In this document: positions 29,752 to 40,463 of the stretch, piece after piece | Numbering within the stretch: position 1 is the first letter of the stretch | Layout of the letters: every line of letters starts with the position of its first letter | Origin: Cordylochernes scorpioides | Lineage: Eukaryota; Arthropoda; Arachnida; Pseudoscorpiones; Chernetidae | NCBI GenBank assembly: GCA_030710605.1 | Contig: CP092880.1 | Coordinates: 22,169,007 to 22,233,006, forward strand | Direction of reading: 5' to 3' | DNA length: 64,000 nucleotides | Made by a program: the position numbers and the translations under genes | The notes under the pieces: generated by a model | The model's input: only the letters and a program-made list of their open reading frames with translations | Database searches by the model: none | What the model was told of the DNA's origin: nothing

Positions 29752-31082
29752 CACAGGTCTACAAAAAAAACTTTTTTTTTTGCACAAGAGAACCTGATGG
29801 TGTTTCTAGTGTAACTTTTCATGCTGAACTCAAAAATCTAATCAGAAATTTCCCATCACCCATGGTTTTTGCCTGACGATCTTTTTTTAGTATTGGGATA
29901 AATACATGCATTCAACATGAAAGAGACTTACGAAAATATGAAACTGCTTTTGAAAAAGATAGAATATGAAAGATACGGTTGGAAAATATGCAGCGATTTG
30001 AAAGTCGTTGCTCTCTTGCGGGGATTACAGCTTGGATATACAAAATTTTGTTGTTTTCTGTGTGAGTGGGATAGCAGAGATAGGGAAAGGCATTACATAA
30101 AAAAAATCTGGTCGAACCGTAAAATCTTTACTCCAGGATATAAAAATATTGCAAATCTACCCCTGATCGATTCAGAAAATATTTACTTACCACCATTACA
30201 TATTAAACTGGGATTAATGAAGAACTTTGTCAAGGCAATGGATCGAAATGCCAGTGGATTTGCCTACCTAAAACAAAAAAATTCTAGTATAAGTGAAGCG
30301 AAGATTAAAGAAGGCATTTTCGTTGGACCTCAGATTCGAGAATTGCAGCAGGATGGAAATTTTCAAAATAGTTTGAATGAAGTTGAAGCAGCAGCATGGA
30401 ATTCCTTTAGAAACGTTTTCAAAAACTTCTTAGGAAGTGTCAAGGTTGAAAATTACCGAGACATAGTTAATGATCTGTTGCTTTCCTACAAGGCACTGGG
30501 ATGTAACATGTCCCTCAAGATCCATTTCCTGCATTCACATCTAGATTTCTTTCCAGACAATCTTGGCGCAGTTAGCGATGAGCATGGTGAGAGGTTTCAT
30601 GAAGCTATATCAAGCATGGAGAAGCGGTACCAAGGTAAATGGAGTCCCGCTATGCTTGCCGACGACTGCTGGGCACTCAAGAGGGATTTACCACAAGCAA
30701 CGTATAGAAGAAAATCCACTGTCACTGCTTTTCAATAATAAATATGTTTCGTTCATATATGCCTATATATTAACAATATTTCCAAATTCAAGTAGGTGTA
30801 TCTCAGAAATATTGTGTAATAGAAAAAAACTTATGGTATATTTGGATTCAGGACATGTAGATAAGATGCTATTTCTTTGTGGACAAAGAAAAATATTTTT
30901 GATAAACCAGTTACGTGACATTGTTTGCAATTTTTAGTGTATTTATCCCAATACTAAAAAAAGACCGTCACGCAAAAACCATACGTGATGGGAAATTTCT
31001 GATTAGATTTTTGAGTTCAGCATGAAAAGTTACACTAGAAACATAATCAGGTTCTCTTGTGCAAAAATCTTGTTGACCAGTG
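29752..31082 (+). mobile_element. CACTA-like DNA transposon with long TIRs, private to block B
   Basis: The left end CACAGGTCTACAAAAA and the right end (complement) CACTGGTCAACAAGATTTT begin terminal inverted repeats of about 150 bp (29752-29905 and 30943-31082). A TTA duplication flanks it (29749-29751 and 31083-31085). A1 has one TTA at 20841-20843, giving a clean empty site. CACTG-type ends with 3-bp duplications fit the CACTA/EnSpm (CMC) group. It contains one ORF at 29917-30738. The element is short (1,331 bp) and may be non-autonomous. Confidence 0.7.
29917..30738 (+). CDS. Transposon-encoded protein of an uncharacterised animal family
   Basis: 273 residues in a single open frame, starting 12 bp after the left TIR. 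The protein has a C-x2-C pair in FCCFLCEWDSRDR (residues about 46-58), then LPPLHIKLGLMKNFVKAMD, GPQIREL, CNMSLKIHFLHSHLDFFP and SDEHGERFHE. I recognise these blocks from memory as a widespread, unnamed family in arthropod, Hydra and chelicerate genomes. Its place between TIRs suggests it is transposase-derived. No complete DDE triad is identified; conserved H and E residues at the end (H-x-D, DEHGERFH) are candidates. It is probably missing an N-terminal part. No function has been shown. Confidence 0.65.
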   Translation: MKETYENMKLLLKKIEYERYGWKICSDLKVVALLRGLQLGYTKFCCFLCEWDSRDRERHYIKKIWSNRKIFTPGYKNIANLPLIDSENIYLPPLHIKLGLMKNFVKAMDRNASGFAYLKQKNSSISEAKIKEGIFVGPQIRELQQDGNFQNSLNEVEAAAWNSFRNVFKNFLGSVKVENYRDIVNDLLLSYKALGCNMSLKIHFLHSHLDFFPDNLGAVSDEHGERFHEAISSMEKRYQGKWSPAMLADDCWALKRDLPQATYRRKSTVTAFQ

Positions 31083-31392
31083 TTATCTTTTACCTAGTTG
31101 TATAATGGGTTACCTAGATGGTATTAGCATCAAATTAATCACCTACAAAAGCTCTCTTTCACCTAAATAAAGATCGAAATTTTAAACTAAATCATTAAGA
31201 CTTCAGATTTCAGAGTATCAAGTTCAACCAAGATTTCAAGTTCTATCATACTTATATAATACTTCTCCTCAGCTTCTTTATCGCGAATTTCTTAATTTAC
31301 AGCAACTTGAGACAAATAGGATGTTAACAATCCACAAATGATGTGCATATTTAACATTTGAGCGTCGATCCTTCTCCCCTTTAAGTTTTACA

Positions 31393-31680
31393 TCTCTTTG
31401 TTGTTGTTGCTGCGTCCAATGAAGAGCCTCAGATGTCTCCATGCATCTCTATCACAGCAGTCGCAATGTTCTCTTTCTTGGGTGTGTATACTGTATTGTT
31501 ATTGTTGCCGTGTCCAATGAAGAGCCTCAGATGTCCCCATGCATCTCTATCACAGCAGCAGCAATGTCCTCTATCTTGGGTGTGTATACTGTATTGTTAT
31601 TGTTGCCGTGTCCAATGAAGAGCCTCAGATGTCCCCATACATCTCTATCACAGCGGCAGCAATGTCCACTATCTTACATC
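31393..31680 (-). repeat. Tandem LINE ORF2 tails (allele B)
   Basis: Three units with GTCCAATGAAGAGCCTCAG. Allelic with 21165-21450, with a slightly different unit content. Confidence 0.6.
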
Positions 31681-32069
31681 TCTTTCTAATGTATGTTAAG
31701 ATCGATCAACAAATAGTGGTCAATTTCAGAATGAGCAATATCACCTTATATTCATATATTAATTATTCGTTGATATATATTTCTATAGAGGTCACGCCTA
31801 GATATCGAAGGAAAACTATGAGTCTAAATATGTTCAAATTTTAGAAATGGGTCAAAGCCAGGATATTGTAAGCCTATACGCTCCAAAAAAAGGAAGGCCA
31901 TGTGACTTTATAGAATTCTGGCGTTCATCCATTCTATTCTAATCTCTCATAATATTTTCTCTTCAAAATAGGATAAAGTAAACTACGTTTCCTTTAGATT
32001 TTATAAGGAAGTGATGATCTGTGTCCATACAATTAAAGGAGTACTGGATATTTAGAGAATGTACGTCTA

Positions 32070-32300
32070 ACTACACTCATAGATAAAACGTAAAGAATTT
32101 GTTCCTTTTAGCATGTAACTGGGAAGGTACCAAGAAGACCTTGACTGGAGGAGGAAACTCTCAAGGTGGGAGCCTCCATAATATTTTTGTAAGTATTCTC
32201 TAGGAGTCAATAAAGATGTTTTAAATTGTCTTTAGCATGTGGACAAATTTGTTGGGCAAACACTTTGCTCCCCAAAAAGCTAGTTTTCCTTATTCGAAGA
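32070..32300 (+). mobile_element. Left half of MITE M2 with LINE tail (allele B, truncated)
   Basis: CACTCATAGATAAAACGTAAAG, then the LINE tail ACCTTGACTGGAGGAGGAAAC ... TTTTAAATTGTC. The right half of M2 and the A1-specific stretch 22020-22500 are missing here. Confidence 0.5.
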
Positions 32301-32389
32301 ACCGATATATTTGTTTCTTGGATAATTATCTTATGGCGAGAGGTGTCGGTGTACAGGTATTGCTTTAATCTCCACCCTTACAGGTCAGG

Positions 32390-32767
32390 TGGCCGCTGGA
32401 TTATGTTGAATACGTCACGTATGAGAGACTTGATGCAGCAACAGGATCAGTACCCGTGAGCCAGTGATCAGTCACTGGATCCACAGCTATGCAGGAGTCC
32501 CGTGCCTATGTCGGGGTGGGAATGGACTTGCAGGGCAAACTGTACTGCTACGTCAGGATTATGCCTAGAGAAGGCACAGCGTCGAAGTGATGACCAGCAT
32601 GTGGGGGTGTTGACTTCGTGATGCCACCTGCGATGGGCAGAAAGCCAGGCGTAGGCGCTCTAGCATGCGGTGGGCGTTGCAAGTGATTATTTGCTTAAAT
32701 GGCATAGAGGTCCCGCGCATTACAATAGTCTCTTCGATATTGTTCATACGGTAGGTTCCGTGACGGT
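32390..32767 (-). pseudogene. Tx1-like LINE C-terminal fragment, minus orientation (allele B)
   Basis: Reads NNIEETIVMRGTSMPFKQII on the minus strand. Allelic with 22600-23037. Confidence 0.6.
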
Positions 32768-33290
32768 TTTAAGTAACTATCCCCTCCCTGCCGAAAAACT
32801 CAGCAGCGATATACGAGTATGGATCGCAGTACGGGCGGGAGAAACGCTTCCAGAACAGTGTGAGACCCATTCGACGCACAGCGTCAACCTACATGAGACA
32901 CTCATTCTCGAGTGCGCGCCCGTGGCCTTATGGGCCCTTATCCACTTCTCAAACCAGCTGAGAAGTGTCTACGAGGACACAACTGCCCTTGGCGTGTTCC
33001 ATCAGTGTCTTCTGGCCGAGAACGCGCGGAGCACATATCAGGAGATGATCCTGAAGGAAAATGTGGCGCTAAGCGGGACGACCACGCTGTTCTTGCGCAT
33101 ATGCACACACACAGAGCGTCGCATGCCCTTCCTGGCCGCCGTTCCCATCTCAAGGTATCTTCCACACTGGGCATAGTAGTCGACACGCTCTCAATCAGCG
33201 TGGCATTCGCATCCCTCCATCGCTGCTCCTTTGGGGGCCATGCATCAGACATTGCTCAGCGGCCAGTGAGACCGTTGAGATGGAGATCTA
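32670..33290 (+). pseudogene. Tx1-like LINE C-terminal fragment, plus orientation (allele B)
   Basis: A 168-codon open frame to 33176 reads THSVNLHETLILECAPVALW, then GVFHQCLLAENARSTYQEMI and RRMPFLAAVPISRYLPHWA. A second frame continues LHRCSFGGHASDIAQRPV. The order and residues match the end of the 44-47 kb LINE protein. The frame starts inside overlapping minus-strand LINE sequence, so its first ~30 codons are not real LINE sequence. Confidence 0.6.
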
Positions 33291-33414
33291 CAATATATAT
33301 AGGGTATTGTAAGAAGCTAACAAGATTACATCTCCAGGAGAACTATAGCATTGCCCATAATTCACCGAAATTATGCTATTATATTATTATGCTATAAATA
33401 TTATAAAATATGAA

Positions 33415-34165
33415 AGATTTTGTAAATTTTCCCCCAACAAGATATGTCTGTGTTGTCTGTGCAAGATTATTGAAGAGGATACCTCTGAAAACGACAACCT
33501 GATGGAGCGCAAGGAAACCCACGCCATCTACTGAACAGGCATGAAGGTCTCAACCTACCACATCTCGCCAAACCATCACCACCCAGGCCACCTCAACCAC
33601 CAAGAAGGTAGGCTGTAACGCAGCTGAAATTCAGCAAACAGCCGCAAACCCTGACAAGTCCCGGTCAGCTGCAGCCACCTTTGATCAATGCCTGTTTGTG
33701 GATTGGAACTATGATCTAGTTTCAGTAGAATACATCAAGGAACTAGACCTGGTGCTTGAATAGTCTTCAATGTTCTAAGTTATAAAGATGTCTGGCAGGT
33801 ATAGGTCGCACTGACCAGCGTCTACACTTGTATTTGGCGGAGCGCCTCTCAATCGACACCACCTTCCAAAAGGCTCTTCCCTAGAGGAAACGGACGTAGA
33901 AAGCAATTGGGAATTTCCTAATTGCTGTCAGGGACGAGGACGGCACTGCGGCCCTATTGTAGAGTGGTTTACCTGAGCCATGATGACCTGACTAGCGGTG
34001 GATAAACCTGAATCACTGGCAGCACGGAGGCCTTTGTCCTTCTAAATAAAGTACGGAAACTTCACAAGCCCCCTGTCAAGCTTCTCATAGTCTCCAAAGG
34101 AGAGTCTGCACCCGCCTACATCACCTACTGCGTTAAGTGTAGAAAATGTTACCGAAAGGGACATC
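33415..34165 (+). pseudogene. LINE ORF1 remnant ending in a split CCHC knuckle (allele B)
   Basis: Allelic with 23640-24415. The knuckle start is better preserved here: PAYITYCVKCRKCYRKGHRR. The coding sequence is full of stops upstream. It resumes at 38811 after two nested insertions. Confidence 0.55.
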
Positions 34166-34381
34166 GGCGATCTGTTGTTGTTGTCGTGTCCAAAGAAGAG
34201 TCTCAGATGTCTTCATGCATCTCCATCACAGCCGCAGCAATATCCACTATCTTGGAAAATGGGTGCCGTTGCCACGTTAGTCACCTTGGAAACGAACCAG
34301 AATTTGGTCGAATATTCCAAGGGTCCAGGGTGGACCGCAGAAAGGTGTGGTCGGACTTCTCTCCCCCCCCCCCCGGCTATC
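34166..34381 (-). mobile_element. LINE tail inserted in ORF1, with target duplication
   Basis: The insert is bounded by CGGCGATCT at about 34162-34172 and CGGCTATCT at about 34374-34382 (CGGCGATC at 39208-39214 in A2), a target duplication of about 8 bp. It carries the tail unit GTCCAAAGAAGAGTCTCAG, GGTGCCGTTGCCACGTTAG, ATTCCAAGGGTCCAGGGTGG and the C-run. It is about 215 bp long. Confidence 0.6.
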
Positions 34382-34675
34382 TGTTGGGAATCTTTTATGG
34401 TTAAGACGATGAAACAACAAATAACAAGTTTACTTACAGCTGAAATGGTTTTAAATAATTAGGCGATTTTACCTTTTATGAAAGTATTTTAAATTTATTA
34501 TTTTCAAAGAGAGAGAGAGAGAGAGAGAAAACAATTAACAATTACACTCACTAATTATGTAAACAAAACAAACACTCTTTGTTCTCGTTTTTATATTATA
34601 GTGTTGTCAGTCTAAAAGTATATCAAGATCATTGATTTATTATTTTAAAACATTTTCTTTTTTTTTCCCCCAACA
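34382..34675 (-). repeat. Copia element 1, 3' LTR
   Basis: 294 bp from TGTTGGGAATCTTTTATGG to CCCCCAACA, with short inverted LTR ends TGTTGGG/CCCAACA. It contains a (GA)n tract at 34509-34528. The adjoining internal sequence on the minus strand, AAAGAGGGAA, is a purine-rich primer tract. Confidence 0.85.
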
Positions 34676-34772
34676 TTCCCTCTTTAATCAGTGATCTTTC
34701 CACATTCAACAGTTTCTTCACTTGACTTATGTTTTAGATGGTTGTCATAAGAAGGGATTTGAATTTGTCAAA

Positions 34773-35078
34773 CTATGGTCTGGCTAGAGGTTTTGTTAGG
34801 ATGTCTGCAATTTGGTGTTCTGTTGGACAATATATCAGGTTAAGCTTTTGAGCTTGATCTTTCACAAAATGATATTTTGACATCAATATGTTTAGTTTTA
34901 GTGGTGAATTGGCCTGATTTTTATCATTTTTTATAGTGCTTTGATTATCAACATAGAGATTTATATAAAAATTATCTGGAATTAATTCTTCTAATAGGGA
35001 TCTTATGTATGACACTTCTTTGCATGCATCTGCTGCAGCAATGAACTCTGCTTCAGTGCTGGAAAGGGCAAATACAGG
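34773..35078 (-). pseudogene. Copia 1 RNase H domain
   Basis: The minus strand reads ALSSTEAEFIAAADACKEVS across a frame break, then YIRSLLEELIPDN, INLYVDNQS and KYHFVKDQAQKLNLIYCPTE, ending ADILTKPLA. This is the typical copia RNase H with its S/T-EAE and D-N-QS motifs. An in-frame stop separates it from the reverse transcriptase and a one-base change shifts frame near KNDKNQ. Confidence 0.85.
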
Positions 35079-36165
35079 TTACTCTCTGGAGCACCAACTT
35101 ATGGGACCTCCACATAAGTAAACTACATATCCTGTGGTACCTTTTCTAGTTTTAATATCTCCAGCAAAGTCAGAATCACAATACACATTTAATTCAAATG
35201 GCATCTCTCCATCATATGATATGCCTAAATTGGTGGTGTGATTTAAATATCTTAGGTTACTTTTGATGTTTATAATATCTTGAATTGTAGGATCATGCAT
35301 TGACCTGCTTTCAAAATTTGTGGCAAAGGTCATGTCTGGTTTAGTTTTGTTTGTCAAATATAAAAGGCTTCCAATTGCTTGTCTGTAGGGAAATTTGTTA
35401 TCATTTGATATTTCTATGTTTTTGTCTAATTCTTTTGCTACATCTGTAATGGGAGTGGGTACTGGTTTTGAGTTTTGCATATTATATCTTTCAAGAACTG
35501 ATTTTGCATAATTTTCTTGTGAAAGGAACATTTTATTTTCTTCCTCAAAACACAAATTTATTCCCAAAAAAGTTCTTGGATCATTGTTTATTTTAACTTC
35601 AAACTCTTGGGATAGTTTTTCCAAAATATTATTTAATTCGTCTTCATAATCTTCCATTAAGATACCATCATCTACATATATTGCAAGGTACATATTTCCT
35701 TTGTTGGTTTTAAAAAGACATAGCTCTGATTTTAGTTGTATGAAATCTTGGGATTTGAGAAAGGTTTTTTAATCTTTCATTCCATTTTAATGGGGATTGC
35801 TTTAAACCATACAATGCCTTTCTTAACCTACATATTTTCCCTTTATAACCTTCTGGAAATTGAACATATATTTCTTCATCCAAAAACCCATATAGAAAAG
35901 CTGTTTTTATGTCAAATGTTTTAAAAACAAACTTTTTCTTAGCCATTAGAGCAAAGTATATCCTTAAAGAGACAGTGCTTATAACTGGACTGAATGTCTC
36001 ATCATAATCAATGCCTGCTTCTTGTTCAAAGCCTCTTACAACTAGTCTTGCTTTGTAGCGGCCATCTTCTTTCACTTTAAAGAGCCATTTAGAGGTCAGA
36101 ATCTTCTTGTTTGACGCTTTATTTTCTTTTACTATTTCCCAAACTTCATTTTTGGCAAGAGACAC
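35079..36165 (-). pseudogene. Copia 1 reverse transcriptase
   Basis: Two frames: 36165-35710 (KWLFKVKEDGRYKARLVVRG, TFSPVISTVSLRI, FDIKTAFLYGFLDEEIYVQ, PEGY, LYGLKQSPLKWNERL) and 35693-35079 (MYLAIYVDDGILM, NNDPRTFLGINL, YRQAIGSLLYLTNKTKPDM, CDSDFAGD). The polymerase aspartates lie in 'VDD' and 'FDIKTAFL'. A frameshift near 35705 inactivates it. Confidence 0.9.
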
Positions 36166-36320
36166 TTTTTCTTCTGTTGTTCCGTCCCGCTCTAAATAGA
36201 AGTCTTCATATCTTGATGGTGTTTGTAAACTACTTCTTGGTCTAAGAATATATTTTGAAGTACTTGGTTTTGTAGGGATATCTTCAGAGACTTCTGGTAG
36301 ACTTGGTTCTTCATTTAATT

Positions 36321-37080
36321 CTAGTTGGTCTTCAGATTCTTTTTCTGGTTCGACAATAGGTATTTTTCTTCTTTATTTATACATTCTTTATCTAAGAAAA
36401 TTACATCTCTAGCTGTAAAGATTTGTTTGCTTTGTTCATCCCAAAGGCGATAACCATTTTGTGCATAACCTATAAAGGTATATTTTTTACTTCTGTCTTC
36501 CAATTTCTTTAAGTGTTTTAGGGTTTTGACATAAGCCTCACAACCAAAAAGTTGTAAGTTTGACAAATTTGGTCTTTTGTTGAACCAAAGTTCTGCAGGG
36601 GTTTTCTCTAATTCTTGAGTAGGGCTTCGGTTCAGCAAATAGGCTGAAACCCTTTTTCTCCATCAGGGTTCTATTTAATCTTTCGGCTTTGCCGTTTAGC
36701 TTAGGTGAGTGAGGTATAGTGAGATCCATAATGATTCCTTTAGCTTTGCACCAGGATTTTATATCTTCATTTACATATTCTCCGCCATTGTCACATCTTA
36801 TTTTTGAAACTTTTAGATTCATTTGGTTTTCTGCTTCTATAATAAATTCTTTTAGATATTCTTTTACTTCATATTTATTTTGTAAGAAATACACATGACA
36901 AAAATGTGTGTAGTCATCAAGAAATGTTAAAAAATAGTTTTTGTTGTCATAGGTAGTGGGATCTAAAGGTCCACATACATCTGTATGGATTATTTCTAAA
37001 GGCCTTTTTGATTTTGTTCTAATGGAATTGAATGACTTTCTTACCTGTTTAGCTTTAATGCATGTTTCACAAATTTCATC
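36321..37080 (-). pseudogene. Copia 1 integrase
   Basis: Minus-strand pieces carry IRCDNGGEYVNEDIKSWCKA and PHSPKLNGKAERLNRTLMEK, giving D and E of the D,D-35-E triad. The C-terminal part LNRSPTQELEKTPAELWF and LFGCEAYVKTLKHL ... AQNGYRLWDEQSKQI follows in another frame. It is broken by frameshifts at about 36640 and 36900. Confidence 0.85.
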
Positions 37081-37630
37081 TTAACTTATTTTTTCTATGT
37101 TTATTCCATTTACCATAGATTTTAATTGTTTTAAGCTTGAAAAACATATGTGACCCAATTTTCTGTGCCATTTTAGCATTTCTTCATTTTGGGTAGCTGT
37201 TAGGTGAGATTCTTTAATTTCGGGATTTTCTGTTTATATATTTATTGTATAGAGTCCATTTTCCCGTTTTTCTCCTTTTAAAACTTTTGTTCCATTTTTT
37301 ACGACAAATACCTTTTCATCTTCAAAGACGACTTTGCCTCTATTTCTGGTAATGGCACTTACCGATAGTAAAATATTTGTCAAGTTTGGTACAAACATCA
37401 CCTCCTTGAGATCACATTTCTTTCCTTGAATTTTTCCGACTGATTTTGCTATTAGAGTTTCTTCCTTTTTGCTATTGATATTTTTGAGTTGCAATCTACT
37501 TCATCTAGTAAAAACTTTTACTATTTATCATATGGCTTGTTGAGCCACTGTCTACAATGCATTCTAGCAATTCCTCATTTTTACATTTCAAAGTCTCTCC
37601 TGAAAAAAAGGACAATTTTTCTTAATTTTT
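37081..37630 (-). pseudogene. Copia 1 protease and GAG-pre-integrase region
   Basis: The minus strand reads FAKSVGKIQGKKCDLKEVMF, VPNLTNILLSVSAI and DEKVFVVKNGTKVL, then after a stop the LKWHRKLGH-type pre-integrase segment. The protease catalytic D-S-G motif is near 37545 but frameshifted relative to the downstream part. Confidence 0.8.
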
Positions 37631-38450
37631 GTTTCTGAAAAAGCAATCCTTTTCTTTATAATTTGTCTTCTTGCAAATTCGGCAAGGAATATTTTCCTGA
37701 AATTTATTTTGAAATTTCTCAAAGAAGCATTGGTCTTGAATATGATTTGTCTTTTTACAGATGGTACACCATTTTTTATTTAGTCTACCATATTTTGCTA
37801 AGTGCCCGCTCTTTTTACAGAGTTAAAGCACTGCTTTACTTTAGTAGCACTCATGGCTATTCCCTCTTCAGGCTTTACCTTTTGTTTAGTTTCTTCAAGT
37901 AATAGTCTTGATATTAAATTTGTTAACATTTTCTCACTTTTTGGTGTCGAGTCCCATGCTGTGCTGAAGTAATTAAAGTAGTCTGGCAAAAAGCTCAATA
38001 TTTTAGAAATTACAAAGCTTTCCTCAATTTTTTTTTACATTATTTAGTTTGAATACTAAGTTTTGCATTCTTCTTATATTTGTTGCCATATCTGTATTTT
38101 TGTCAAATTTGAATCTATGAAATTCTTGTAGTAATTTGCATTTTAATTGCTCATCTTCTCTTTGATAAATGGCTACTAGTGTTTCATACATTTCTTTTGA
38201 AGTTTTGCAATTTAGAATATGTGTTAAAACATTCTTTTCAATGGTTAACATTACGTATTTTTGTGCTTTGGCGTCTTTTAGGCTCCATTTATCTTTTCCA
38301 GTTTCATCTTTCAAACAACGATTTTCCATTCACAATATCTAGAAGGCCATTTGCTTTTAAAATAATTGTTATCTGAAAATTCCATAAATAAAATTTTTCA
38401 GGACTTTTAAGTCTCACAATATTTGCGATATCTTCGCTGACAGCCATTTT
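37631..38450 (-). pseudogene. Copia 1 Gag
   Basis: The minus strand gives WSLKDAKAQKYVMLTIEKNV, LTHILNCKTSKEMYETLVAI, then SFLPDYFNYFSTAWDSTPKS and LISRLLLEETKQKVKPEEG, typical copia Gag. The zinc-finger region follows with ICKKTNHIQDQ and CRICKKTNYKEKDC. At least two frameshifts are present. Confidence 0.8.
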
Positions 38451-38524
38451 TGTTTTATTTATATTTTATCCTATATCTTAAATATATTTTACCGCGATTC
38501 AAAAACCACGGACCTCTGCTACCA

Positions 38525-38810
38525 TGTTGGGAATCTTTTATGGTTCAGACAATGAAACAACAAATAACAAGTTTACTTACAGCTGAAATGGTTTTAAAGA
38601 ATTAGGCAATTTTACTTTTTATGAAAGTATTTTAAATGTATTATTTTCACAGAGAGAGAGAGAGAGAAAAAAAAAATTACACTTACTAATTATGTAAACA
38701 AAACCAACACTCTTTGTTCTCGTTTTTATATTACAGTGTTGTCAGTCCAAAAGTATTTCAAGATCATTGATTTACTATTTTAAAACATTTTCTTTCTTTT
38801 TTTTCCAACA
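38525..38810 (-). repeat. Copia element 1, 5' LTR
   Basis: 286 bp, TGTTGGGAATC ... TTTTCCAACA, close to the 3' LTR. Next to it, 38513-38524 reads CTCTGCTACCA on the plus strand, the tRNA-iMet primer site. CGATC follows the LTR at 38811-38815, the target duplication. Confidence 0.85.
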
Positions 38811-39049
38811 CGATCCACCTGTTCTTTGGGAACTCACGGGGCCATCCATCCATCTTCAGGATACTCGGAGAATACCAGTGTCAGGGCCTCCTTTCTTCTA
38901 AAGCAAGCTCTTCCACAAATCCGTAGCGTCTAAATCGGCTGTGGAGGATTCTAAAACTATCCAGATGACCTCTGTGACAACTTCAAGCCCTGCTGAGTCT
39001 TCGGCGAACCGTTCCATACCGCCAAGAAGACTCCAGACACCAAGCCTCT
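38811..39049 (+). pseudogene. LINE ORF1 remnant, continuation past the copia insertion (allele B)
   Basis: Starts CGATCCACCTGTTCTTTGGG, which supplies the last Cys of the zinc knuckle and then LGTHGAIHPSSGYSENTSV. It ends at the second gap at CCAAGCCTCT. The same sequence stands at 47543-47786. Confidence 0.5.
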
Positions 39050-39149
39050 NNNNNNNNNNNNNNNNNNNNNNNNNNNNNNNNNNNNNNNNNNNNNNNNNNN
39101 NNNNNNNNNNNNNNNNNNNNNNNNNNNNNNNNNNNNNNNNNNNNNNNNN
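39050..39149. other. Assembly gap (100 N)
   Basis: Exactly 100 N. The sequence after it (ATTCCAAGGGTCCAGGGTGG) continues the end of A1 at 24561, not the end of B. Confidence 1.
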
Positions 39150-39214
39150 ATTCCAAGGGTCCAGGGTGGACCGCAGGGAGGTGTGGTCGGACTCCCCCCC
39201 CCCCCCCGGCGATC
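39150..39214 (-). mobile_element. LINE tail remainder (allele A)
   Basis: ATTCCAAGGGTCCAGGGTGG, the C-run at 39194-39208, then CGGCGATC. It matches 34314-34381 in B. Confidence 0.6.
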
Positions 39215-39510
39215 TGTTGGGAATCTTTTATGGTTCAGACGATGAAACAACAAATAACAAGTTTACTTACAGCTGAAATGGTTTTAAAGAATTAGGCAAT
39301 TTTAACTTTTAAGAAAGTATTCTAAATTTATTATTTTTAAAGAGAGAGAGAGAGAGAGAGAGAAAACAATTAACAATTATACTTACTAATTATGTAAACA
39401 AAACCAACACTCTTTGTTCTCGTTTTTATATTATAGTGTTGTTAGTCCAAAAGTATTTCAAGATCATTGATTTACTATTTTAAAACATTTTCTTTCCTTT
39501 TTTCCCAACA
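39215..39510 (-). repeat. Copia element 2, 3' LTR
   Basis: 296 bp, TGTTGGGAATC ... TTCCCAACA, preceded by CGATC. (GA)n at about 39343-39363. Confidence 0.85.
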
Positions 39511-39563
39511 TTTCCTCTTAAATCAGTGATCTTTCCATATTCAACAGTTTCTTCATTTATGTT

Positions 39564-40412
39564 TTAGATGGTTGTCATAAGAAGGGATTTGAATTTGTCA
39601 AACTTTGGTCTGGCTAGAGGTTTTGTTAGGATGTCTGCAATTTGGTGTTCTGTTGGACAATATATCAGGTTAAACTTTTGAGCTTGATCTTTCACAAAAT
39701 GATATTTGACATCAATATGTTTAATTTTAGTGGTGAATTGGCCTGGTTTTATAATTTTTATAGTGCTTTGGTTATCAACATAGAGATTTATATCAAAATT
39801 ATCTGGAATTAATTCTTCTAATAGGGATCTTATGTATGACACTTCTTTGCATGCATCTGCTGCAGCAATGAACTCTGCTTCAGTGCTGGAAAGGGCAAAT
39901 ACAGGTTACTCTCTGGAGAATCAACTTATGGGACCTCCACATAAGTAAACTACATATCCTGTTGTACCTTTTCTAGTTTTAATATCTCCAGCAAAGTCAG
40001 AATCACAATACACATTTAATTCAAATGGCATTTCTCCATCATATGATATGCCTAAATTGGTGGTGTGATTTAAATACCTTAGGGTTCTTTTGATGTTTAT
40101 AATATTTTGAGTTGTAGGATCATGCATTGACCTGCTTTCAAAATTTTTGGCAAAGGTCATGTCTGGTCTAGTTTTGTTTGTCAAATATAAAAGGCTTCCA
40201 ATTGCTTGTCTGTAGGGAAATTTGTTATCATTTGATATTTCTAAGTTTTTGTCTAATTCTTTTACTACATCTGTAATGGGAGTGGGTACTGGTTGTGAGT
40301 TTTGCATATTATATCTTTCAAGAACTGATTTTGCATAATTTTCTTGTGAAAGGAAAATTTTATTTTCTTCTTCAAAACACAAATATATTCCCAAAAAAAG
40401 CTCTTGGATCAT
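39564..40412 (-). pseudogene. Copia 2 reverse transcriptase end and RNase H
   Basis: Minus-strand frame 40412-39921 reads FLGIYLCFEEENKIFLSQEN, YRQAIGSLLYLTNKTRPDM and YCDSDFAGDIKTRKGTTGYV. Frame 39842-39564 reads MSYIRSLLEELIPDNFDINL, YVDNQSTIK and YHFVKDQAQKFNLIYCPTE. It is an RNase H similar to copia 1. Stop codons lie between the two frames. Confidence 0.85.
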
Positions 40413-40463
40413 TGTTTATTTTAACTTCAAACTCTTGAGATAGTTTTATAAAATATTATTTAA

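Larger units (their letters stand above)
34382..38810 (-). mobile_element. Ty1/copia LTR retrotransposon 1 (allele B)
   Basis: 4,429 bp with LTRs at both ends and target duplication C(G/T)ATC/CGATC. The primer site next to the 5' LTR on the minus strand is TGGTAGCAGAGG, complementary to the initiator methionine tRNA 3' end. The minus-strand coding order is Gag, protease, integrase, reverse transcriptase, RNase H, the copia order. Frameshifts and stops break every domain, so it is defective. Element 2 at 39215 shares the same target site and is best read as its allele. Confidence 0.9.
24662..39049. other. Block B: probable alternative haplotype contig
   Basis: The first 9.65 kb parallels block A1 (15937-24561). 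The last 4.7 kb parallels block A2 (39150-43624 and 46861-47786, excluding two insertions). Both edges of B fall inside sequence present in A1 or A2. The A1 and A2 edges are complementary to each other: ...GGTCGAAT and ATTCCAAGG.... Confidence 0.8.

Noticed and set aside
24662..39049. Segmental tandem duplication as a biological event
   Set aside because: The gap edges complement each other exactly and the copia target sites are identical, so two haplotypes explain the data better; kept only as an alternative.
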